Source: DASRDU01 sp035652435
GTDB lineage: Bacteria > Acidobacteriota > Blastocatellia > RBC074
Assembly: GCA_035652435.1 (NCBI GenBank)
Contig: DASRDU010000160.1
Coordinates: 110,543-174,542 of the forward strand
Direction: 5' to 3'
DNA length: 64,000 nucleotides
Shown: piece by piece, positions 11,825-21,490 of the stretch
How positions within the stretch are numbered: position 1 is the stretch's first letter
Layout: every line of letters begins with the position of its first letter
Made by a program: the position numbers and the translations under genes
The notes under the pieces: model-generated
Seen by the model: only the letters and a program-made list of their open reading frames with translations
Database searches by the model: none
Told to the model about the DNA's origin: nothing

Positions 11825-12103
11825 ATGCAGGCAACAGAACATTTGTACGTCGTCGCCGATCAGCAGATTCTGAGCGGTGAGCCGATCATCAAAGACACAC
11901 GCACGCCGGTGCGGGCGATTGTCGAGTTATGGCGGCAGGGCATCGCGCCGGAAACAATTCCTGTTCACCTGCCACACCTGACTCTGGCGCAGGTCTTTGA
12001 TGCGCTGAGTTATTACAGTGATCATCAGGAAGAAATCAATCAGTGGATTGAACGGAACAGGATACCTGATGATCTGATTGATCCGCTGGTGAAGGCGTCG
12101 TGA
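11825..12103 (+). CDS. DUF433 family antitoxin
   Basis: A 92-aa protein. The DUF433 core is visible: 'GEPIIKDTRTPVRAIVELWRQG' spans the domain start, with 'ETIPVHLPHLTLAQVFDALSYY' after it. DUF433 proteins are HTH antitoxins paired with PIN-like toxins. The stop overlaps the GTG start of the DUF5615 gene by 4 nt. ATG at 11825 fits the usual N-terminus; longer readings lack family support. It probably neutralises the partner and represses the operon. Confidence 0.85.
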   Translation: MQATEHLYVVADQQILSGEPIIKDTRTPVRAIVELWRQGIAPETIPVHLPHLTLAQVFDALSYYSDHQEEINQWIERNRIPDDLIDPLVKAS

Positions 12104-12447
12104 ACAAACTGTTCATTGAGCTTTACCTTGATGAAGATGTCAGCGTGCTGGTGGCTGACCTGCTTCGCGCGCGAGGGTTTTCAGCTACCACAACCCGCGA
12201 TGCGGATCAGCTTCATCGGGATGATGAGGAACAACTCGCTTACGCTGTCAGTCAGGAGAGGGCTTTCCTGACTCACAATCGGGCCGATTTCGAGGCGCTC
12301 GCACTGAAATACTTTGAGGCAGGGCTGATACATTACGGGATCATCATTGCAGTGCGTCATCCACCTCAGGAACTGGTCAGACGCCTGCTGCTCATTCTCA
12401 ATCATGTCACGGCGGACGAAATGCAGAATCAGGTGCGTTACATCTGA
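12100..12447 (+). CDS. DUF5615 PIN-like toxin
   Basis: A 115-aa protein beginning with GTG, overlapping the antitoxin stop. Acidic residues of the PIN-like active site are visible: 'LDEDVSVLVADLLRARGF' near the N-terminus, 'RDADQLHRDDEEQL' in the middle and 'THNRADFEAL' further on. DUF5615 proteins are presumed RNases in VapBC-like modules. The pairing and overlap are typical. Activity is not shown by sequence alone. Confidence 0.85.
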   Translation: MNKLFIELYLDEDVSVLVADLLRARGFSATTTRDADQLHRDDEEQLAYAVSQERAFLTHNRADFEALALKYFEAGLIHYGIIIAVRHPPQELVRRLLLILNHVTADEMQNQVRYI

Positions 12448-12492
12448 TTTGGCTGCATCGCGTCGGTTTTACTTTTCAGCAAGGAGGCAGCT

Positions 12493-13572
12493 ATGGGTTT
12501 GATGGACTTTATCAAGGGCCAGTTGATTGAAATCATCCAGTGGAACGACGACTCGCGCGACACGCTGTCGTGGCGCTTCCCCGACGAGGACAAGGAGATC
12601 AAGAACGGCGCGCAGCTCGTCGTGCGCGAATCGCAGGTCGCGCAGTTCGTTTACCTCGGACAGTTCGGCGACACGTTCACGCCGGGGACTTACACGCTCT
12701 CGACCGACAACATCCCTATCCTGACGACGCTCAAGGGGTGGAAGTACGGCTTCGAGTCGCCCTTCAAGGCCGACGTCTATTACGTCTGCACGCGCCTCTT
12801 CACCGGCAACAAGTGGGGCACGTCGAACCCGATTATGATGCGCGATCAGGATTTCGGCATCGTGCGGCTCAGGGCGTTCGGCATCTTCGATTTCCGCATC
12901 GTTGACCCGAAGCTCTTCCTCGTCGAAGTCGCGGGCACCGACGATCATTTCCGGCTCGAAGAGTTTGCCGACACGATGCGGTCGCGGATCGTCAGCATCT
13001 TCAGCGACGCGCTGGCCTCGTCGAAGATCCCGGCGCTCGACGTGGCGGCCCGCTACACCGAAGTCGGCGAGGCGCTGCTGCCGCTGATCAACCCGACATT
13101 CAAGGCCAGATACGGTCTGGAGATGACCAGCTTCGTTCTGGAAAACGTCTCCGTGCCGCCCGAAGTCGAGCAGGCGATTGACAAGCGTTCGAGCATGGCG
13201 GCGGTCGGGAATCTGAACGATTACGTCAAATACCAGATGGCCCAAGGGATGGAAAAAGGCGGCGGCGGTGCCGGCGGGTTCGCTTCAGAGATGGCCGTCG
13301 GCTGGGCGATGGCGCAGCAGATGATGAATCAGCAGGGCGGCGTGCTGGGGCAGTCAACCCCGCCCGCGGCGCCGCCTCAACAGGCAGCGGCAGCTCCTCC
13401 GGCGGGCGCCGGAATGCCTGATCTGCTCGGCCCGGCTGAGGCGGCAAAGGTTCTTGGCGTGAGCGAGGAAGACGTCATGGCCGTCCTCAATTCGGGGGAA
13501 CTGAAGGGCAAAAAGATCGGCAGCACTTGGCGCATCACCCGCGCTGCGCTCGATGAATTCCTGAAGAGCTGA
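12493..13572 (+). CDS. SPFH-domain protein with C-terminal HTH-like domain
   Basis: A 359-aa protein. Residues about 20-230 form an SPFH/band-7-like domain of the YdjI ('virion core protein') type, starting 'MGLMDFIKGQLIEIIQW'. A Gly/Ala/Gln-rich linker follows ('MAQQMMNQQGGVLGQ'). The last ~50 residues ('GPAEAAKVLGVSEEDVMAVL', then 'GSTWRITRAALDEFLKS') resemble the excisionase/MerR-like helix-turn-helix used in DNA binding or scaffolding. The start has AAGGAGG 6 nt upstream. The next gene encodes a zinc-ribbon membrane protein, a common neighbour. SPFH proteins organise membrane microdomains. Confidence 0.8.
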   Translation: MGLMDFIKGQLIEIIQWNDDSRDTLSWRFPDEDKEIKNGAQLVVRESQVAQFVYLGQFGDTFTPGTYTLSTDNIPILTTLKGWKYGFESPFKADVYYVCTRLFTGNKWGTSNPIMMRDQDFGIVRLRAFGIFDFRIVDPKLFLVEVAGTDDHFRLEEFADTMRSRIVSIFSDALASSKIPALDVAARYTEVGEALLPLINPTFKARYGLEMTSFVLENVSVPPEVEQAIDKRSSMAAVGNLNDYVKYQMAQGMEKGGGGAGGFASEMAVGWAMAQQMMNQQGGVLGQSTPPAAPPQQAAAAPPAGAGMPDLLGPAEAAKVLGVSEEDVMAVLNSGELKGKKIGSTWRITRAALDEFLKS

Positions 13573-13580
13573 AAACCAAT

Positions 13581-13652
13581 AACCGCAAAAAGCACAAAAG
13601 GCGCAAAAAGAAAATCAATCTCTGCTTTGCGCTTTTTGTGCTTTTTGCGGTT
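13581..13652. repeat. 27-bp near-perfect inverted repeat between genes
   Basis: The left arm 13581-13607 (starting AACCGCAAAAAGCAC) pairs with the right arm 13626-13652 with one mismatch, around an 18-bp AT-rich spacer. In RNA this makes a very long hairpin between the SPFH and zinc-ribbon genes. It could be a terminator-like or processing element, or a dispersed palindromic repeat of the genome. Confidence 0.8.
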
Positions 13653-13663
13653 GACCACTACTT

Positions 13664-14770
13664 ATGGCTGAAGCGGTAGCACAACAAAAATACGCCTGCC
13701 CGGCCTGCGGCGCGGAAGCGCACTGGAACCCGGCGAAGCAGGCGCTCGTCTGCCCTTACTGCGGCACGACTTCGCCCGCGAAGCTGGTGCAGGATGAGTC
13801 GGGTGGTGAAAGGGTCGTCGAACACGACCTCGCGGCGGCGTTGCGTGACATCCCCGACAGCAGCCGCGGGTGGCAGGCGGAAAAGATTTCGGTCAAATGC
13901 CAGAGCTGCCAGGCGATCTCCGTCTTTGACCCCGGGCGCGTGGCGCAGCGGTGCGACTTCTGCGGCTCGGCGGCGCTCGTGCCTTATGAAGAGATCAAGG
14001 AGGCGTTCCGCCCGGAAAGCCTGCTGCCGGTCAAAGTCAGCGAGACTCAGGTGCGCGAGATGATTCGCCGCTGGTACGGCAACCGCTGGTTTGCGCCCAG
14101 CGCGCTCAACAGCCGCGCGCTCACGGATCAGGTGCATGGGATTTACCTGCCCTACTGGACTTTCGATGCGCAGGTCCACGCGGAATGGACGGCGGAGTCG
14201 GGCTATTACTACTACGAGACGGAAGAATACACGGACTCGAGCGGCAACCGGCAGACGCGGCAGGTCCAGCACACGCGCTGGGAATACAGTTCCGGCTCGC
14301 TGGATCATTTCTTCGACGACGAACTGGTCCCGGCCTCGGTGGGCGTTGATGCTGATAAGCTGCGCGCGGTCGAGCCGTTCCCGACGAACGAACTGGCGCC
14401 TTACAACGCGGGCTATCTGGCGGGCTGGGTGGTCGAGCGATATCAGATTGACCTGGTCGCGGCGGCGCAGCATTCGCGCGAAATCATGGACGCGAAGCTC
14501 GAGCAGATGTGCGCGGCGCAGGTGCCGGGTGACACGCACCGCAATCTTCAGGTGGATCCTGATTACTCAGGGCAGACGTTCAAGCACATTCTGCTGCCGG
14601 TCTGGCTGCTGAGTTACAGTTATGGCGCGCGGAAGTTTCAGGTGGTGATCAACGGCTACACGGGCGCGATTGCCGGCGATTATCCGAAGAGCTGGATCAA
14701 GATCACGCTGGCGATCCTCGCGGTGTTGTTCGTCGTGCTGGTACTCGCGCTGATCTTTGGAAACAGGTGA
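13664..14770 (+). CDS. Zinc-ribbon protein with C-terminal membrane anchor
   Basis: A 368-aa protein with two zinc ribbons: Cys12/15 with Cys30/33 (CPACG...CPYCG), then a second CxxC pair set (CQSCQ...CDFCG). The central part is a beta-rich domain with 'YLPYWTFDAQVHAEW'. A single membrane segment lies near the C-terminus (about 340-362) ending 'LIFGNR'. Homologues are often named TFIIB-type zinc-ribbon or 'primosomal N-like', but no helicase motif is seen here. It is probably the partner of the SPFH protein. Function unknown. Confidence 0.7.
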   Translation: MAEAVAQQKYACPACGAEAHWNPAKQALVCPYCGTTSPAKLVQDESGGERVVEHDLAAALRDIPDSSRGWQAEKISVKCQSCQAISVFDPGRVAQRCDFCGSAALVPYEEIKEAFRPESLLPVKVSETQVREMIRRWYGNRWFAPSALNSRALTDQVHGIYLPYWTFDAQVHAEWTAESGYYYYETEEYTDSSGNRQTRQVQHTRWEYSSGSLDHFFDDELVPASVGVDADKLRAVEPFPTNELAPYNAGYLAGWVVERYQIDLVAAAQHSREIMDAKLEQMCAAQVPGDTHRNLQVDPDYSGQTFKHILLPVWLLSYSYGARKFQVVINGYTGAIAGDYPKSWIKITLAILAVLFVVLVLALIFGNR

Positions 14771-14790
14771 AATGAACGTGGGGTCTCGGG

Positions 14791-15129
14791 ATGAGTCAGG
14801 AGCAGCGCTTCAAAAGTTTTGAGGAGTTCTGGCCGTTTTATGTGAGCGAACACCGCCGGCCTGCCAATCGCCTGCTGCATTTCTCGGGCAGCAGCGCCGG
14901 GCTGATCTGTCTGGTCGCGGCACTCATCATGGGAAAGCTCTGGCTGATCGTGCCGGCGCTGGTGATCGGTTACGCCTGCGCGTGGACAGGTCATTTCTTC
15001 GTCGAACACAACCGGCCCGCGACGTTCAAATACCCGCTCTGGTCATTCGCAGCCGACTGGAAGATGTGGGCGCTGACGCTTGCCGGGCGGATGAACGATG
15101 AGGTGCGAAGGGCGGAGAAGACGGCGTAG
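14791..15129 (+). CDS. DUF962 (Mpo1-like) membrane protein
   Basis: A 112-aa protein with the DUF962/Mpo1 pattern: 'FYVSEHRRPANRLLHFSGS' near the start, two hydrophobic helices, 'GHFFVEHNRPATFKYPLW' and a charged tail. Yeast Mpo1 is an Fe2+-dependent dioxygenase acting on 2-hydroxy fatty acids; the His residues used there are conserved here. Bacterial members may have a similar role in lipid oxidation, which is inference. Confidence 0.85.
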   Translation: MSQEQRFKSFEEFWPFYVSEHRRPANRLLHFSGSSAGLICLVAALIMGKLWLIVPALVIGYACAWTGHFFVEHNRPATFKYPLWSFAADWKMWALTLAGRMNDEVRRAEKTA

Positions 15130-15164
15130 TGAGGGTTGCTCAAGCCAAGGGCCGGGAGGGTATT

Positions 15165-15779
15165 TCAGGTCTTTCTGGACGGATGGATCAATTGCACCAG
15201 TAATGCCGCCCAGACGAGGCTGATCAGATAAGCGCCCAGCACGTCGCTCGGCCAGTGGGCGCCCAGCACGACGCGCGCGGCGCCGCCGATGAGCAGGATC
15301 AGACCGCAAACGAGCAGCAGACCGGATCGCAGTTTTCCTGCCCTGCGATAAAAAGCCAGCACCGCCAGATACCCCACCGTCGAACCATAAGTCAGCGCGA
15401 AGGTGGAGGGGTAGGAATAACCCGACGACGCCCCGACAACGCGCACGAGCGAAGCCGCGGGCCGGGGTCGCCTGACCACCTCCTTGAGCCAGTCGCCCAG
15501 CAGCCACATCCCGCCAAAGCTGATCGCCGCCGCGAGCACACCGCGCCATCCGGCCAGCCACCACGACACTACGACAGACACGGCCAGCACCAGAAAATTC
15601 CACGGAGATCTGGCACTCGTCGTAGCGGCCTGCGCCCACCCCACATGTTTACCCGCGAGTGATTGCACAAAACGTGTGACGGACACGTCGCCGGGGAGAT
15701 AAGCAAACCGCGCGGCGGCCAGAGTCAGCGCAACGGCGAGGGTCAGCAGAATGCCCAAAGTTACCCATTGAGGCTTCAT
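15165..15779 (-). CDS. PAP2-superfamily phosphatase with altered motif 2
   Basis: An integral membrane protein of about 204 aa with five to six hydrophobic helices. PAP2 motif 1 (KEVVRRPRP) and motif 3 (RVVLGAHWPSDVLG) are intact. Motif 2, normally PSGH, reads SYPSTFAL, so the general-acid His is replaced by Phe. Family members dephosphorylate undecaprenyl or phosphatidyl phosphates; this one may have reduced or different activity. ATG at 15779 with GGAAGG upstream is preferred to a start at 15833. It is convergent with the DUF962 gene. Confidence 0.8.
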   Translation of the reverse strand: MKPQWVTLGILLTLAVALTLAAARFAYLPGDVSVTRFVQSLAGKHVGWAQAATTSARSPWNFLVLAVSVVVSWWLAGWRGVLAAAISFGGMWLLGDWLKEVVRRPRPAASLVRVVGASSGYSYPSTFALTYGSTVGYLAVLAFYRRAGKLRSGLLLVCGLILLIGGAARVVLGAHWPSDVLGAYLISLVWAALLVQLIHPSRKT

Positions 15780-15883
15780 GCCAGGGTGCCCTTCCACATA
15801 TAAAACGTGAAGCAGCGGAGTGTGGGGACTCACGCTGCTTCACGCGGTGATGAGCTGGAATGAGTAGCGCGGCGGCCTTTGCG

Positions 15884-16522
15884 TTATTTGCTGAAATCCA
15901 CTTTCGGGGCCTGCCTCGCGCCTTCGTCGGCTTTGAAGTAGGGCTTTTCGGGGAAGCCGAGCATCCCCGCGATCAGGACGGTCGGAAAGCGGCTGCGTGT
16001 GGTGTTGTAATCCTGAACAGCCTGATTGTAGTCGCGGCGGGCAACAGCCAAGCGATTTTCAGTGCCGGACAGATCGTCCTGCAGCCTCATAAAGCTCTCA
16101 TTCGATTTCAGCTGCGGGTAATTTTCGGTGACGGACAGGAAACGACCGCCCGTGCCAAGAATGCCGCCACTGCCGGAGGGCACGAGGTTGCCCTCACGTA
16201 ATGCCTGACTCAGCTTATTGTCCGCGGAAATTTTATCTTCCGTCGTGGCGTTGGGGTTCTGGAACGTGGAGAGCATTTGCGAACGGGCCTCCGCGATTTT
16301 AGTGAACACTCTCTCTTCCAGCCCGGCGATGCCCTTGACCGCCGCGACGAGGTTGGGAATCAGGTCGGCGCGGCGCTGCATGTTGTTTTCCACCTGCGAC
16401 CATTGCTGATCAACATTCTGTTTTTTGCTGACCAGAGTGTTATAGCTGCCGGCGATGCTCCCTCCGATGATCAGGACTAACAACAGAACGATTCCGACGA
16501 CGACTAAAGCTGCTTTCCCCAT
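15884..16522 (-). CDS. LemA family protein
   Basis: A 212-aa membrane-anchored coiled-coil protein. An N-terminal helix (residues about 4-26) is followed by the LemA core 'YNTLVSKKQNVDQQWSQVE' and 'RRADLIPNLVAAVKG', then two long helices with 'AVARRDYNQAVQDYNT'. Bacterial LemA proteins have no settled function and often neighbour TPM/YgcG genes, as here. GGAGGAGCATATG-type sequence sets the start. Confidence 0.92.
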   Translation of the reverse strand: MGKAALVVVGIVLLLVLIIGGSIAGSYNTLVSKKQNVDQQWSQVENNMQRRADLIPNLVAAVKGIAGLEERVFTKIAEARSQMLSTFQNPNATTEDKISADNKLSQALREGNLVPSGSGGILGTGGRFLSVTENYPQLKSNESFMRLQDDLSGTENRLAVARRDYNQAVQDYNTTRSRFPTVLIAGMLGFPEKPYFKADEGARQAPKVDFSK

Positions 16523-16587
16523 ATGCTCCTCCTTTGCCCTGATTCAGGGCCGGTTCCGGCTGACTGTCACTTTCAGCCTCTGCCCTC

Positions 16588-17292
16588 TTATTTGATCCTG
16601 TCCACTGCCGCAATCACACGAGAGAGGCAGTTAAGGTAGTCGGCAAAAAGATCCTCCACCTCCGGCTCCATCAGTCGCACCGGCTCCTGACGCAAGCGCA
16701 GCACGCGTTCGAGCGGAGCCGGGTTGAAATTCAGGCGCTCGCCTGTACGCCTCAAAACCTCAAAACGATCCTGCGGCGGCTCCTCGCCCAGCAGCTCGAG
16801 TGTCGGGCGGAAGAGTTGAATGAAGCTCACGACACTGTCGGTCATCAGTATCATCAGGCTTCCGGCCGACTCGCTCGCCGGCAGGTAGAGCCCGCGCAGC
16901 CTGAGCAGCTTGCCGCGCAGTTCGTGTTCGATCTGCCAGCGTAAACTGGCCGGCGAAATCTCAGCGCCCGCCAGCAGGTCACGGCCATACAGCACCCTGT
17001 AAGCCCGCTTCATCTGCCGGAATTCAATCGGGAAGACATCGAGCGAATCATTGAATTCCGATTCAGTGAAATAGACCGGCGGCTGGGAGCCCGCCCACCA
17101 TCTGACAACAGGCTGTGACTGGCGCAGCACGTCAGCCGAAAGCGTCTTCGTCACGACCATCAGCCGATAGTCCGCCGGCAGGGCCGCCTGTCCCGTCACC
17201 AGTGCTGAGCCGTGAATAATGACGGAGACCATCTCTTCGCCGTGAGCTTTGATCAGACGGCTGACTAATTCATCAAACTTTTCATTCATCAT
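16588..17292 (-). CDS. Hypothetical protein with nucleotidyltransferase-like N-terminus
   Basis: A 234-aa protein. The N-terminal 'VSVIIHGSALVTGQ' resembles the hG[G/S] loop of the minimal nucleotidyltransferase fold, with candidate acidic residues in 'LPADYRLMVV'. The C-terminal half is helical and ends 'FADYLNCLSRVIAAVDRIK', like HEPN-type substrate-binding helices. It lies between the lemA and TPM genes in one leftward unit. No target can be inferred. Confidence 0.6.
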   Translation of the reverse strand: MMNEKFDELVSRLIKAHGEEMVSVIIHGSALVTGQAALPADYRLMVVTKTLSADVLRQSQPVVRWWAGSQPPVYFTESEFNDSLDVFPIEFRQMKRAYRVLYGRDLLAGAEISPASLRWQIEHELRGKLLRLRGLYLPASESAGSLMILMTDSVVSFIQLFRPTLELLGEEPPQDRFEVLRRTGERLNFNPAPLERVLRLRQEPVRLMEPEVEDLFADYLNCLSRVIAAVDRIK

Positions 17293-17336
17293 CTGTTCAG
17301 GCGGCAGCGGACCCGACTGATCTGTTGCCGCCTGCC

Positions 17337-18170
17337 TTACCAGCTGTCGCTCGCGCCGCCGCCACCACTGCTGCCACCCCCGAAGCCGCCCCAGCCGCCG
17401 CCGCCGCCCCGGCCACCACTACTGCCCCAGTCCCCGCCGCCAAAGCCGCCGCCGCCACGATTAAAGATCAACGGGGCTGCCCACCAGCCACCTCCACCTC
17501 CCCTGCCGGAGCCGCCGCGGCTGAGGCGGCCAACAATAAGCAGGAAGATAATCACGAAAATGACAAAAATGATAACTACGCTGGGACTCGTTTCGATGTT
17601 ATCAGTCTGCCCGTTCCATGCAAACTGCCCGTCAATGCCGTCAAGTGAGATGTTCCACTTCTCGGCGAGCGTGGCCAGAATAGTCTGGACTCCGATATAA
17701 AGCCCCTGCGAATAACGCTGGTCCCTGAAGTCGGGACGCATGCGGCGCAACAGTTCGCCGGCCAGCCCGTCGGGCAGGTCGCCTTCCAGACCGTATCCGA
17801 CTTCGAGCCGGGAGCGGCGGTCATTGACTGCCAGAAGCAGCAATGCGCCCTTGTCTTTGTTCGGCCCGCTGCTGGCGCCGATGCCCCAGGCTCGAAAGAG
17901 CCCGTTGGCATATTCCTCGAGTGGGACCCCTTCAGTTGAAGGGATGGTAGCAACGGCAATCTGCGTCCCGGTTTTCTGTTCGAAGCCGTAAAGCAGGTTC
18001 TGCATCTGCCGTTCGGTCTGGTCGTCAATGACGCCGGCGAAGTCGTTGACGAAGCTTGTGTAGGGGGGGAACTTTGGTGACTGCGCCAGCGTTTGCAGGC
18101 AGGCGCAGAGAACGACTGTGAGGAGAATGGGGGCGAACTCGAGCGGCAATTTCATCAGGCGTACCTGCAT
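17337..18170 (-). CDS. Secreted TPM-domain (YgcG-like) protein
   Basis: A 277-aa protein with an N-terminal signal ('LLTVVLCACLQTLAQS'). A TPM domain follows ('VNDFAGVIDDQTERQM', 'ATIPSTEGVPLEEYA', 'GALLLLAVNDRRSRLEVGY'). A membrane helix ('VVIIFVIFVIIFLLIVG') comes next, and the tail is a long Gly/Ser/Trp-rich segment ending 'GGGGASDSW'. This layout is standard for YgcG proteins. It is first in the leftward unit TPM, nucleotidyltransferase-like, LemA, a common pairing in envelope-stress modules. Confidence 0.9.
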   Translation of the reverse strand: MQVRLMKLPLEFAPILLTVVLCACLQTLAQSPKFPPYTSFVNDFAGVIDDQTERQMQNLLYGFEQKTGTQIAVATIPSTEGVPLEEYANGLFRAWGIGASSGPNKDKGALLLLAVNDRRSRLEVGYGLEGDLPDGLAGELLRRMRPDFRDQRYSQGLYIGVQTILATLAEKWNISLDGIDGQFAWNGQTDNIETSPSVVIIFVIFVIIFLLIVGRLSRGGSGRGGGGGWWAAPLIFNRGGGGFGGGDWGSSGGRGGGGGWGGFGGGSSGGGGASDSW

Positions 18171-18263
18171 TCTGGAACTTTAGGGCCGGCAACGATGCCC
18201 GAGTTGGTGCTTCAACCCGGTATTCTGGTCGGAACCGTGGCCCCGGCCCGGAGATTATAAGGT

Positions 18264-18292
18264 TTGACTTGGGGGTATGTAAAAGTTACAAT
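18264..18292 (+). promoter_or_regulatory. Sigma-70-type promoter for lytic transglycosylase gene
   Basis: A -35 TTGACT (18264-18269) and -10 TACAAT (18287-18292) are separated by 17 nt, close to consensus. Transcription would start near 18299, giving a 5' leader of about 120 nt before the gene at 18423. Confidence 0.65.
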
Positions 18293-18422
18293 GCCGCGCG
18301 TTGTTCGCGTTTCCAAATGCGACACATACTGTTCATCTGAAGTTTTTACCCCCTCGTGATCGCTGGTCAAAAATCTGGCACATAGTTGCAATCATCAAGT
18401 TCATTGGAGGAAGTCACAACCA

Positions 18423-20198
<1,776 letters not shown>

Positions 20199-20395
20199 GC
20201 ACCAGTCGTCATCGAATCGTGTGGTGCCCGGGCACTTTTACGATTCACGCATTGCCAGACTTAAGTTCACCGTTTTATATTCGGGCAGCGAAGCTTTTTC
20301 AGCAGTTTCGCTGCCTTTTCTCTTTTCGGCTTTTCATCACTGACTCTGGCGACTTCACATTCTTTCCGCCGAAGTCTTCGCCCCGGAGGACTGTT

Positions 20396-21490
20396 TTGCT
20401 CTTCAAAACTCACAGCGCCGCCGTTTATGGCATTGACGCCGAACTGGTCGAAGTCGAGATTGACCTGACGCCCCGCGCCGGTGATTCGCAGCACGAAACC
20501 ATCGTGACGGTCGTCGGCCTGCCCGACCTCGCCGTGCGCGAAAGCCGCGAACGCATTCGCGCCGCCATTAACAACAGCGGGTTTTTCTTCCCCGTTTACA
20601 AGACCACGATCAACCTCGCGCCCGCCGACGTGAAAAAGGAAGGCTCGGCGTTCGATCTGCCGATCGCGGTCGGCATTCTTGGCGCGAACGGCGACCTGCA
20701 GCGCGAGAATCTGGATGACACGATGCTGGTCGGCGAGCTGGCGCTGGACGGACGCGTCCGCGCGATTCGCGGCGCGCTGCCAATCGCCGTCGCCGCAAAA
20801 CTCAACAACTTCAAGCGCCTGCTGCTGCCCGCCGAAAACGCCCGCGAGGCTGCCGTGGTCAGCGACTTGGATGTTTATCCGGTCAGCGACCTGCGCGACG
20901 TGATGACGCTGCTCAACTCGGGCGAGATGCCGGAGCCGTTGCGCGTGGACATCAATGCCATGCTCAGCGACGCCGATCACTACCCGGTTGATTTTCGCGA
21001 AGTGCGCGGGCAGATGCATGCCAAGCGGGCGGTCGAGATAGCGACTGCCGGCGGGCATAATATTCTTATGATAGGGCCGCCGGGTTCGGGTAAGACGATG
21101 CTCGCCAAGCGCATCCCGACGATCCTGCCGCCGATCACTTTTGCCGAAGCGCTGGAGACGACCAAAATTCACAGCGTCGCCGGGCTGACCAGTGCCGGCG
21201 GACTGCTGACCACCCGGCCATTCCGCTCGCCACACCACACGATTTCCGACGCCGGATTGATCGGCGGCGGCGCGATCCCGAGGCCCGGGGAAGTCAGTCT
21301 CGCCCACCACGGCGTGTTGTTTCTCGACGAACTCCCCGAATTCGAGCGCAACGTCCTCGAAGTCCTGCGCCAGCCGCTCGAAGACCACAAGGTCACGATC
21401 AGCCGCGCCGCGATGTCACTGACCTTCCCGTCGAGCTTCATGCTCGTGGCCGCGATGAACCCCTGTAGTTGTGTCGCGCTTCTGCCATGA
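20396..21490 (+). pseudogene. comM: comM/yifB AAA+ gene, truncated by island insertion
   Basis: The 5' part of a ComM/YifB (magnesium-chelatase-like) ATPase, which in other bacteria is a helicase helping branch migration during transformation. Residues 1-170 match the Lon-S5/ChlI-like domain ('VVGLPDLAVRESRERIRAA'). The AAA+ core follows: Walker A GPPGSGKT and Walker B 'VLFLDELPEF'. Homology stops abruptly after 'LVAAMNPC' at about 21465, where intact proteins continue PCG. About 365 of ~510 residues remain and the last few codons belong to the inserted DNA. The TTG at 20396 with GGAGG upstream is the likely start. The missing 3' half is not in this window. Confidence 0.9.
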
